64,000 nucleotides of DNA. It comes from Fusarium oxysporum f. sp. lycopersici 4287 (Eukaryota; Ascomycota; Sordariomycetes; Hypocreales; Nectriaceae). This document shows, one piece after another, positions 32,530 to 41,792 of this stretch. A program made the translations under genes and the position numbers. Under the pieces are notes generated by a model, which ran no database searches, had not been told where the DNA came from, and saw nothing but the letters and a program-made list of their open reading frames with translations. Position 1 is the first letter of the stretch. Each line of letters opens with the position of its first letter. Location of the stretch: the NCBI RefSeq assembly GCF_000149955.1, contig NW_017264845.1, forward strand, positions 377,472-441,471. The letters run 5' to 3'.

Positions 32530-35500
32530 CTAATAACGAGGGCAAATCTTTCCAAAGAACGCGCTGTCCTTGGACAGGTCGATATATTTGGTAAAGTCTT
32601 TTCCTATTGCTAGATTGACCGCTGCATTCGGTGAGGGTGCAAGCCTCATCCGATGACGCGGCGGTACTTTTCTGCAATAGAAGATGTGATCCGGTGCTTT
32701 GCGTCGGTCGCACGAGCAGACCAAGCGTGCATCGCTATGGTCGAATCTCTCGTGATATGCAGCGAAATCCCCATGGAGGGATCTCGCTGCCAGCAGATGG
32801 TGCAAGGCTGCACGCGGGAGCGAGAGCTCCGGCGGGCAGCCTGTGGTCGCCTTGAGATTGAGTCTCTTATACTGCTTAGGGGCGTAGGTAGACCACCACG
32901 TCTCGAATGCTTCTTTCGGTTTCTGTCTTGCGATCCTTCGCAAGTATGCTAGTGTTGGCCGAGCTCCCTCAGGCTCGGGGGCTGATGATCCTGCTTTGGC
33001 CAGTTTATCGGCCTGTTCGTTGCCAGGGATGTCAGTGTGTCCTGGCACCCAGCGTACCTGTGTGGCTCCATGCGATGCCGCTAGTGCTTGAAACTCAAGA
33101 AAGACGTCCTGAGAGGAGTCGGACGGTGTGCCTCGCAGGCACTTGGCGGCCGCGAGGTTGTCTAGGCAGATTATGATGTCTTGTGTTGCTGAATCTTGCA
33201 GGGTTAAGGCGGCTCTAAGGCCTTCCAGTGCTCCTGCAGCTTCGGCATCAAAGACCTCTGCAGGTCCAAGGCGACCTGATCCGCCGAGGACGGGGAAGTT
33301 GCCTTGGTGAATAGTGAAACCGTAGCTGGTGGCACCCTGAGAGGACAAAGAGCCATCTGAGTATACGACTAGGGTGAGCGGGTCGAGTGACTGCACCCAA
33401 TGGAGGAAGGCGTCGGCTGTTTCCTTCTTCGATGCTGTCTGCAGCGGTGGCATTTGTTCTTGGTTGAAGCATTGCTGGATGAGCTTCGGTCGCGCGCACG
33501 GCGCAAGGAGCTCATCTGTACGTCGAAGACGTGTTCGGAAGCTGCTTTCCGTCTGTGCTTGATATCTTCGTTTGATGAGGTCGTGGTAAGCAGGTTGGCT
33601 GGGCGGGCGCGTTCGGCTCGCCAGAGGGTGAGCCTCATCAAGCGATTTGAGTCGCGCAGAGAATCGGAGTCGCCGCGCTTCGAGGAGTTGTGCGACTGGC
33701 GGTATCCCACTTTCTCGGTGGAGAGCAGCAATAGGTGTTGTCTTCCAAACGGGAAGTATAGCTCTCATAGACTGGTTCATGGCCTTGGTCATTCTCTGTA
33801 TGAGATGCTGGTTGCTTGACGATAGGTCTTTGGTGGGTTGATTCCATCGCGGCCTGGTTGTGCCCGGGTACCAGGCCTCGGCGCCGTAGAGTAGCACGGG
33901 CTCGACATATGCCCTGACGGCACTTCGTACGGCAGCCGGCAGCCGGCCGTGTTTCGTGTTGGTGAGTCCTCGCAGATGGTAGGCCACGGCTTGCGCTTTC
34001 GCTGCCCACTTCTCTACATGAATTCTGAACGATAGCCTGCTGTCAAGCCAGATGCCCAGCCAGCGTAGGGCTGACTCGGGATGTTTCTCGATATCTCCGT
34101 GACGTACCGCTGGGGCGGTCCTGAGTTTGCTGCGAGAGAAGTGCATGACTTCGGTCTTCTTCGAGTCGAAGGAGACACCGTTTGTCGCGCCCCAGCGCAC
34201 CATCTCGTCGATGGCCCCGGAAGCCATAGCCGTAGTTTCGTCTACTGTGTCGCCTAAGGACAGGATAGCTGTGTCATCCGCATAGCCGAAGCGGCCTTGG
34301 GGGTTGCCCAGTCGGTAGATGGGCTCTGTGTAGAGTAGGAAAAGAATCGGCGATACTGGCGATCCCTGAGGGAGGCCACATTGGAGAGGAGAGGAGGGTG
34401 TGAGGGTGTCTTGATATCTGACACGGGCCGATCGGCCACTCATAAAGGACCCAGCCCATCTAGCCAGATGATCGGGCCAGCCTTGTACGCGTAGACGCAG
34501 AACCAGCCTGTTTCGCATGACGGTGTCGAATGCGCCTTGGATATCCATCGTGACCAGAGTGGCCACCTTCTTGCGTGCGAATGCCTCTTCGATATCATGG
34601 ATCAGGGCGGCCACTAGGTCTGTTGCCGACCTTTTGGGGAGAGCACCAGCTTGTTGTGGGTGAAGAACGCTGAAGTGAATGGCTGCCCACGCAAGACGGC
34701 GTGCAATCAGCCGTTCTAAGCCCTTGCCGAGGCAGGAGAGCAGAGAGATAGGTCGCCAAGCCCGTGGCGATGTGAGGTCTCGGCGTCCGGGTTTGGCGAT
34801 CATGACCACTTCGGCCTCCCTAAAAGGTTTCGGGTGGTGGCCTACAGCGAGGCATCTTTCGAACAAGCGGCGGACGTGCGTCCCGATGATATGCCATACG
34901 GCTTTAAGGAGATTAACGGTGATGTTGTCTGATCCAGGAGATGTATTGCTTGTGTGGAGGGTTGCATACTGTGCCTCGTCTAGGGAGATTTCGAGTGGAA
35001 ACGGGATCAGTCTAGGAGGAGAGACGAGCATCCAAGGGTCTTGGATGTCGTCGTCTGCAGTTCGTCGTTCCAGCGTGGCTCGTCGGAGCGCGTTAGCCTT
35101 GTCTATCTGAGATTCGTAGACGACGTCGTCAACCTGCAGTGGTGGCGGCTGGAAGGGCCCTGGGGACTTCAACCACCGAACGGCTTTGAAAACAGAGCTA
35201 CTGTCGGAGAAGGTGTCGATGAGATTCCGCCAGTATAGCCTTTTGGCTCGGCGGACTACGCGATGGAAGTCTCGTTTGGCGATTTGGACTTCCTCGTTGA
35301 AGCCAAGAGGGTAGAGTCTTCTGATTGCACGAAAGGCAGCCGCGGCGCCGGCGCATTCTTCGGTCCACCAGGGAGCAGTTCGTGCACCCTTCCGTGTGGG
35401 CCGGCCGGCTGCCTTCGCTGCCGATGTTAGGAGATTCACGAGTGCAGAGGCAAGCTCATCAAGCTCGGATGGGGTCGAATCAGCTGTGGGGAGTCCAGCG

Positions 35501-36273
35501 GCTCCAAGCTCTACGATCTCAGCGAATCGTTTGAGCTCGTCATCTGTTGTCACCCGAACCCGGCCCGGTTGCATCGGGGCTAGTCCCGCATCGGGAAGGG
35601 TAAGGCTGAGTGTGAAGTGGTCAGAGCTAGTGGCAAGGTGATCTTCGACGGTAGCTTCAGCAAGTGGCATATTAGTAAAGGCAAGATCGATCGTGTTGCC
35701 GTGTGGGTTTGTTGGAATATCTGGAGTGTTAAGTAGGTCGAGATCATTTTCTGATGCCCAGTCTGCAATTTCTTGGCTACGGTTCGTCGCTTGTCCCGTC
35801 TGCCAAGTATGATGTCTGGCGTTAAAGTCGCCGGCGATAAGGCAGCGTTCCGGAACAGGCCATCGTATCAGTATGTTCAGGGCATCACTCTCGTCGTTCT
35901 GACGATAGAAGTTAACTATCGTCATGCCGTTGATTGTAAGCCATAGAATATCCCGAGTCTGAAAGGGCCGGATCTGATCAGCCAGGAGCCTTGGGTCTCG
36001 TCGGACATATGTCATGACTCTAGGCCGAGTGTCGTTACCGTCCCATGTCTCGACAGGTGTGAACGTGTCGTATGCGGGATGGGTTTTAGTTAGGGAGCGA
36101 GTGTCTGTGTGAGCAGTCCACGGCTCCTGTAGAAGGACGATGTCGTATCGTTCCGAGTCGGCCAGCGCCAGGGCGCAGTCGTGGGCCGGGGGGATCTTGC
36201 CGACGTTGGCCTGAAAGATCCTGAGCGGCTTCTTGTTATTCTTTCGTGTCTGCGAGTATCTATTCCTGGTCAA
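32530..36273 (-). CDS. LINE ORF2: AP-endonuclease, reverse transcriptase, RNase H
   Basis: About 1247 aa. The N-terminal endonuclease/exonuclease/phosphatase domain shows LRIFQANVGK, DIVLLQEPW, CLIAGDFNARHHTW and SSDHFTLSL. The central RT has AWRPISLLSCLGKGLERLI, PQGSPVSPILFLLY and the active site RFGYADDTAI. The RNase H I domain has VVYSDGSLSSQGATSYGF, the acid of FDAEAAGALEGL, CLDNLAAAK and GNEQADKLAK. A C-terminal C/H cluster is also present (CSCDRRKAPDHIFYCRK). An RNase H after the RT fits the Tad clade. The frame overlaps ORF1 by 14 bases and has no early ATG (it opens at TTG), so translation is probably coupled to ORF1. No stop is seen inside. Confidence 0.93.
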   Translation of the reverse strand: MTRNRYSQTRKNNKKPLRIFQANVGKIPPAHDCALALADSERYDIVLLQEPWTAHTDTRSLTKTHPAYDTFTPVETWDGNDTRPRVMTYVRRDPRLLADQIRPFQTRDILWLTINGMTIVNFYRQNDESDALNILIRWPVPERCLIAGDFNARHHTWQTGQATNRSQEIADWASENDLDLLNTPDIPTNPHGNTIDLAFTNMPLAEATVEDHLATSSDHFTLSLTLPDAGLAPMQPGRVRVTTDDELKRFAEIVELGAAGLPTADSTPSELDELASALVNLLTSAAKAAGRPTRKGARTAPWWTEECAGAAAAFRAIRRLYPLGFNEEVQIAKRDFHRVVRRAKRLYWRNLIDTFSDSSSVFKAVRWLKSPGPFQPPPLQVDDVVYESQIDKANALRRATLERRTADDDIQDPWMLVSPPRLIPFPLEISLDEAQYATLHTSNTSPGSDNITVNLLKAVWHIIGTHVRRLFERCLAVGHHPKPFREAEVVMIAKPGRRDLTSPRAWRPISLLSCLGKGLERLIARRLAWAAIHFSVLHPQQAGALPKRSATDLVAALIHDIEEAFARKKVATLVTMDIQGAFDTVMRNRLVLRLRVQGWPDHLARWAGSFMSGRSARVRYQDTLTPSSPLQCGLPQGSPVSPILFLLYTEPIYRLGNPQGRFGYADDTAILSLGDTVDETTAMASGAIDEMVRWGATNGVSFDSKKTEVMHFSRSKLRTAPAVRHGDIEKHPESALRWLGIWLDSRLSFRIHVEKWAAKAQAVAYHLRGLTNTKHGRLPAAVRSAVRAYVEPVLLYGAEAWYPGTTRPRWNQPTKDLSSSNQHLIQRMTKAMNQSMRAILPVWKTTPIAALHRESGIPPVAQLLEARRLRFSARLKSLDEAHPLASRTRPPSQPAYHDLIKRRYQAQTESSFRTRLRRTDELLAPCARPKLIQQCFNQEQMPPLQTASKKETADAFLHWVQSLDPLTLVVYSDGSLSSQGATSYGFTIHQGNFPVLGGSGRLGPAEVFDAEAAGALEGLRAALTLQDSATQDIIICLDNLAAAKCLRGTPSDSSQDVFLEFQALAASHGATQVRWVPGHTDIPGNEQADKLAKAGSSAPEPEGARPTLAYLRRIARQKPKEAFETWWSTYAPKQYKRLNLKATTGCPPELSLPRAALHHLLAARSLHGDFAAYHERFDHSDARLVCSCDRRKAPDHIFYCRKVPPRHRMRLAPSPNAAVNLAIGKDFTKYIDLSKDSAFFGKICPRY

Positions 36274-37931
36274 GAGGACGAGTGATGAGAACTATGCGCC
36301 GTTTTCGCGGTGAGCCTGGTCGGGGATGCTCGGGCTCCTCCGCCTCGTAGCCCGCATGAGGGCTTGTGGCCACCATGATGCACGAGGGTGCTCCTGATGC
36401 CGCTGGACTTGGGCCACGAATGCTCGGCTGTTCGTGTGATGCGATGTCGTCGCTTTGTTGGGCTTCCAGATGCGACTCTGGTTGTTGTGCCAGGTGTCGT
36501 TGTCGGTATGCCTCCGCGCCAACGGTCCGGACATGTCCTCGTTGCTCTTTGGTGAGTCGGCGGAGCACGCCGTGCACTCTCTTTGGCCGAGCTGGGCACT
36601 TATGAAAGTTGGCTTGGTGAGGGCCTAAGCAGTTGATGCACTGTTCTGGTGCAGTACAGTTATCTATAATGTGGCCAGTCTTACCACAGTGTTGGCAAAC
36701 TGGCTGTCTATGACAGTTGCGGGCAAAGTGGTAGCCCCAACACGTCTCACATTGTCTGGGTCGGTCGGTTTTGTCAATCAGTCTCGCCGCGCTGCTGCCA
36801 AAGAGCGACCAGAATCTCTTTGTGGGCTTCAGAAACGACACAAGTAGAGTCTTGGTCAAGGGGCTGTCCGATAATTGTCGCGAAGGACGTATATCAACAG
36901 GCTTAAGCCCCGTCTGGATTTCTATCTCATCACGGACAATACTGTCACTATCCACCTCTTTACCGTGAAAGTCAGTCAGTCTTGTGGGAAAGTCTGAAAC
37001 TACATAGGTGAACCATTCCTTGTTCGTTTCTACTGTCGTAGCTCCCAGTTCAGCCGCCCACTCAGCCTGCTTCTCTACGAGAAAGTCGCGTGTCTCAGGG
37101 TCGGCAGTCAGGACGGCCCATCCCGATCTGACCTGGAACACCTGTCGAATCTTGTCCGAGACAACTCCAACTTTTTCCTGAATCAGGGTTCGGATTGCAT
37201 AGCTACTGTGGGCTCTGGCCGGAGCCCCGGCTTCTAGACGGATGAAGACGCGGAGGTCTTGTCGGGGTGGGGCGATGGTCGTTTGTTGCCCTTGGCGATG
37301 AGGTGGATCTGTTTGTCGGCGTCCATGTTGTTGTTGTTGTCTGTGGGTTAGACGGTCACGGTCAGTGCGAGGCGAGGCAGCGGCTACGCTGCTGTCAGTA
37401 GGCTTGGGGATGGTAGGCCCGGCACTGGAGAGCTCTCGTTTCCAGGAGTCGAGGAAGCTGTCGGCAAACTGTTGAGCGAAACGTCGTTGCGGTCCGGTAG
37501 TGAATTGTTGTGCGGCCTCTTCGAACTTGGCGCAGAAAGCCTGGAATACCATAAGTTTGGCATTGTACTCCTTCTACGCGTTCGCGCGCGAGATCATTGG
37601 CTGATTTAATGATAGAGACTGGTTGCTGTTCAAAGGTCGATGAGGGGCTGGCGCGCTCAGCTCCTTCCGTAGTTGCAGCAATGGTAGAGGCATTGAGTGG
37701 TGAGGATGGTGTCTGAGCCATCCGCCTGGGACCGGGTGAAACACCAATGGTGCCGTTCACGGCCGCAGGGCTGTTCTGTAAGAGGGCTGCACGGGCTCCT
37801 CGGTTCAGATTGGCGGGAGTGTGGATCCCTAAATCGAAGGGGTCCGGAGCAGCGGGCGGGTTCGTCGTAGACGAAGCCATTGCCGCGGCTTGCGGGCGCG
37901 CAAAGCGCAAATTGAGGCGTTTGTTGTGCAC
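36260..37931 (-). pseudogene. LINE ORF1 (gag-like, zinc knuckles), one frame shift
   Basis: The reading begins at the ATG at 37931 and is collinear with ORF1 proteins through KSANDLARERVE. It then must change frame at about 37567 to continue as YNAKLMVFQAFCAKFEEAA. A single extra base explains this. The remainder (36260-37552, 430 aa) has three CCHC-type knuckles: CETCWGYHFARNC, CQHCGKTGHIIDNC and CINCLGPHQANFHKC. ORF1 binds the element RNA. With this lesion the N-terminal 120 residues are uncoupled, so autonomous movement is doubtful although ORF2 is open. Confidence 0.8.
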
Positions 37932-38008
37932 TTGTTAAGGATTTAGGTGTAGACAGGGCGACTTTCTTAACAATTGTATGCCAAGAAAGTGTGATGACAA
38001 AGGAAGGT

Positions 38009-38025
38009 GTCATGTAAGTCGAATG
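38009..38025 (+). repeat. 17-bp target duplication of the LINE, right
   Basis: gtcatgtaagtcgaatg, identical to 31999-32015. Confidence 0.92.
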
Positions 38026-38069
38026 GCGTGCGTTCGACTTGTTACAGGGTAGGTAACTGTTGATTGGGA

Positions 38070-38720
38070 NNNNNNNNNNNNNNNNNNNNNNNNNNNNNNN
38101 NNNNNNNNNNNNNNNNNNNNNNNNNNNNNNNNNNNNNNNNNNNNNNNNNNNNNNNNNNNNNNNNNNNNNNNNNNNNNNNNNNNNNNNNNNNNNNNNNNNN
38201 NNNNNNNNNNNNNNNNNNNNNNNNNNNNNNNNNNNNNNNNNNNNNNNNNNNNNNNNNNNNNNNNNNNNNNNNNNNNNNNNNNNNNNNNNNNNNNNNNNNN
38301 NNNNNNNNNNNNNNNNNNNNNNNNNNNNNNNNNNNNNNNNNNNNNNNNNNNNNNNNNNNNNNNNNNNNNNNNNNNNNNNNNNNNNNNNNNNNNNNNNNNN
38401 NNNNNNNNNNNNNNNNNNNNNNNNNNNNNNNNNNNNNNNNNNNNNNNNNNNNNNNNNNNNNNNNNNNNNNNNNNNNNNNNNNNNNNNNNNNNNNNNNNNN
38501 NNNNNNNNNNNNNNNNNNNNNNNNNNNNNNNNNNNNNNNNNNNNNNNNNNNNNNNNNNNNNNNNNNNNNNNNNNNNNNNNNNNNNNNNNNNNNNNNNNNN
38601 NNNNNNNNNNNNNNNNNNNNNNNNNNNNNNNNNNNNNNNNNNNNNNNNNNNNNNNNNNNNNNNNNNNNNNNNNNNNNNNNNNNNNNNNNNNNNNNNNNNN
38701 NNNNNNNNNNNNNNNNNNNN
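38070..38720. other. Assembly gap, 651 N
   Basis: Unresolved bases. The right margin (38721-38830) is A-rich low-complexity sequence such as ataaaaataataaaataaac. Confidence 1.
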
Positions 38721-38832
38721 TTATAAAAAAAGATAAAAATATAAAAATAATAAAATAAACAAGGTTTAAAAAGAAATAAAAATAAGAAATTAAAATTAAA
38801 ATAAGAGGCAGAGTTATAAAAGTAATATAGAG

Positions 38833-40549
38833 TTAAATAAAAGAAAGTGTAAAAAAAGAGATAAGATATTGAGGTGATTCCATCTCGATCAACTCAGCGG
38901 CACTCGCACCATCTGTATCGTCCCGCTCACATGTCCCTCTCCTACTCTTAAGCACATCCCTGTCTTGCTGTTTGTAGCATTTGCCGTGCTGACCCGTGCG
39001 GTTCGCGTCTCCGGAAGCACCATTGTGAGTATTGACCTCGGCGGGAATTGCCGGAGACCGACCAGAAGGAGGCTCGTTCGAGTCGGGATAGGTATAGCCC
39101 GCAAGAGCGGGCCATATATGGAGCAGCAGGGCTCGAATGTCTGGCATGCAAGTGCAGACCACTCCAACGCTGGCTTCGATAACGGAGTAGTACCCGATTG
39201 GAACCCAGTCCCCTAATCCGGGTGGTCAGTTATTTGGGCAGATATTTCAAGGCTATTTCTTAATATTACAAGTGGGATTCGGTGTGTCTGAGTATTCTTG
39301 TAGGGAGCTAAGCCGTAGTGCCGAAATCAAAGTAATACTACAGGCAGGCTCATTAGCGGGAAAGTGCCACAGGATCATACGAGACTTACAATGCCCCGAC
39401 GGAAAACATAAGGAGGACATGGATCTTCTTCTTCCAAGGCATTTGCATCTGTAATAGCCGAGGCCAGGGAAGCACCATAATCCATACGTCGAGCGCGATG
39501 TTGATGATTGATACTGCATAAACGGCTGGTAGATATGCTATGCATGAGCCTTTGTGATCACCATCCCAACGCGTCCAAGCGTATGATATAGGTGAGCATT
39601 GGAAGACATCAACAATAACGAAGGTTATCCAGTACGCGATACATATTATATTGGTTCCATAGACAAACCGAAGGAAGTTAGGGTAAGCAACGAAGATGCG
39701 TTTGTAGAGCAGGAGGATGACGATTTTCGTTAGAACTATCGTCGTGTGGTACAGAGGAAGGGCGGCATAAAAGACCCGCAAATCCGTTAGACAGACCTCA
39801 AGCCCTAGAGATTGGGGGTGCTTACAAGTAGGAAGTGGGTTATCTGATCGGGTTCGAGTTGAAAGAAATCCTTGCCATAACCGTTCTGCGATACTGCGCG
39901 TTACTTAGCCTGGTTCCGCAACCCATCACCAAGCGAGACACCCACAGTAAATCAGGATAGTGGACAGGCCAATAACGGTGAGCTTTCAGTTTCATGTTAG
40001 CCCTGAACTCGTTCCCACAAGGTCAACACCAACCAGATTGACCATAGCAACATAGTCTCCGAATACCATCTTGCGCAATACCAGGTATCGCGTGGATAAG
40101 CGAGCGGCCATGGCGGCAATGGCTAGAGCAGTAAAGACGCTGATAATAGCCCCGAGCTTGCCACTCTGGTCGCGGACAGATGCATGGCATGCACCGGACA
40201 TGAACTTCTGGGTGGCTTCGCACAGGTGTTAGCTAGGTTGGATCCGGATTGAGGACAGCCGGATACCCAGGCCTTCTTTCGCTGTGCAAGTTGTAAGGAC
40301 GCATTGCTCAACAGCCGCAAGTAAAGGGGCACCTGCGCAACGGCATGCCATGTCCATAGTAGCGCAGGAAGTGATGTTTTTTTGCGCAATGCATCTCGTC
40401 TATTGAATACAGTGAGACTCGCAATCACATAGGTGGACCAGAGCGGAAGAGCTGACCGCGCAGGCAGGCAAGAGCCCTGGACCCGTCTTTGTCGCAGTGG
40501 TCCATCGAGCAAGACTGACCACCGGGAGGGCAGAGAAAAGACTGATCAT
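38833..40549 (-). CDS. CFEM-domain, PTH11-like seven-helix receptor (possible pseudogene)
   Basis: Eight exons: 40549-40457, 40399-40267, 40215-40034, 39982-39946, 39893-39826, 39775-39390, 39337-39270, 39212-38833. Their sum is a multiple of three (448 aa). A short signal peptide precedes a CFEM domain with eight cysteines (LPACA, TRC, NITSC, the Asp of TMDMAC, RC, VEQC, TTC, SGAC). The rhodopsin-type membrane domain follows: KLGAIISVFTALAIAAMAAR, FGDYVAMVNL, GYGKDFFQLEPDQITHF, LTKIVILLLYKRIF, QCSPISYAWTRWDG, NPTWDWVPIGYYSVIEA and CTCMPDIRALLLHIWP. The cytosolic tail is polar. PTH11-like receptors sense surfaces and hosts in plant-pathogenic fungi. One lesion is visible: the acceptor of intron 5 reads GG instead of AG (39776-39777). 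If the model is right, splicing there would fail. Confidence 0.8.
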
Positions 40550-41792
40550 AGTGATAGGGCTCTATGAAGTCGGTTACTGATAAGAGTGAAATGCAGAGGG
40601 GTTCGATGCGTCTGTTCAAGGAGCTCCCCAAGAGCGTAGGATGAAGTCGGAGTGTAGTCGGAGTGTGGACAGAGCCTGGAGGAGTGGAGGCGGGATGTTT
40701 GAACCTTTTCAGCCAGTCAACTTGGGGGATCCCCCGCGGCAATATCCATGAATTGCCCCGACAGACCCTAGCATCAGTGCAGAGTCAATATCCAGCCTGT
40801 GACAACGCCAAAACGACGCGCCACCGGGGAGGGGTGGAAGAAGACACACATGATAGGTGACAAGGAATCAAAATTTAAAGTTTATGGGAAGCTCTGAACT
40901 TAATTTGCTCTGATAAGACGAGATACCGTAGTAAGCACTGTAGCAAGTGGGCGAATGATAGGTGGGCGCCTGGGCGCGCCGCCTGACTAAGCCCCGGAAA
41001 TGCATTCTCCGATTGGTGCTGCGAGACGCGCTCTGCAACACCTGTCACAGACAATAGTAATGCAAATCTTTATCTTTACCCAGAAAAAATAAAACTAGTC
41101 TGGACGTATATTAGGCACTTGGATCCATCCCAAACAGGAAGTTATTTCTTACGAAATCATTTGGCCGGCGGGTTTTCCATTGGCCAATAGCGGGAGTCGT
41201 AGCTTATCATTATGTCAATCAGGTCAGGGGTTCACAGGGGGACAGATAGTGGTGTGGAGCCCCGACATGCTCCCAATCATGGCCAATCATGTTTGCAGAT
41301 CTAGCATCACCTCCATGAATTGGCAAAAGCCTCCGGGGAACTGGCTACATAAACCCTCGTCTCACCAGGGTGGCCCAAGTCTAGCTGGACCGTCGGTATT
41401 ACAACCGAGAGAAATCAGAACTTCCAAACTGATGTTGGCCCTGTATGGTTCGCCACCGAAGCCACCAGTGGAACGGGTAGATGCACTGTCCTTGGAGCCT
41501 ACGACAGGGGTATTATACTAAGATCGGTCATCGTATCGCTAATAGTTGACAGTGGCTCTATGCGAGATGATAAGTCACTATATGGACCGTCCTTTCCCGA
41601 TGCTTCGACTGAGGAGAATGGATGGTAAAGGAATTTTGTTTGGAAAAGGCGACACAACTACCCGATATCGGATTTGAAAGACACAAGACCGGAATCTTCC
41701 GAGGTCACCATAACTTGAAAAGTGAAATTGCGAGGTATAGGATTTTCATTGGGGAAAGCCATAGGTTACGTATATCTAGTCACGAAAATATC
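40550..41792. other. Intergenic, no gene recognised
   Basis: Only short frames are present. At about 40967-40995 a GC-rich palindromic patch (gggcgcctgggcgcgcc) resembles a subterminal block of the MITE near 24480 and may be a relic of that family. Confidence 0.5.

Larger units (their letters stand above)
32016..38008 (-). mobile_element. Full-length Tad-like LINE (non-LTR retrotransposon)
   Basis: It carries ORF1 (gag-like) and ORF2 (endonuclease-RT-RNase H) on the minus strand, and its 3' end is a (TACA)n-type tail at 32016-32033 instead of poly-A. The 17-bp sequence gtcatgtaagtcgaatg flanks it on both sides (31999-32015 and 38009-38025), a target duplication of LINE type. The length of about 6 kb and a 5' leader before ORF1 indicate a full-length copy. 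Confidence 0.93.

Noticed and set aside
38060..38758. Open frames spanning the 651-N gap
   Set aside because: The apparent frames are made of unresolved bases and are meaningless.
39925..39930. In-frame TGA after LAW in the CFEM receptor as a nonsense mutation
   Set aside because: A 52-bp intron (gtgggt at 39945 to gcgcag at 39894) removes it and joins the conserved segments in frame.
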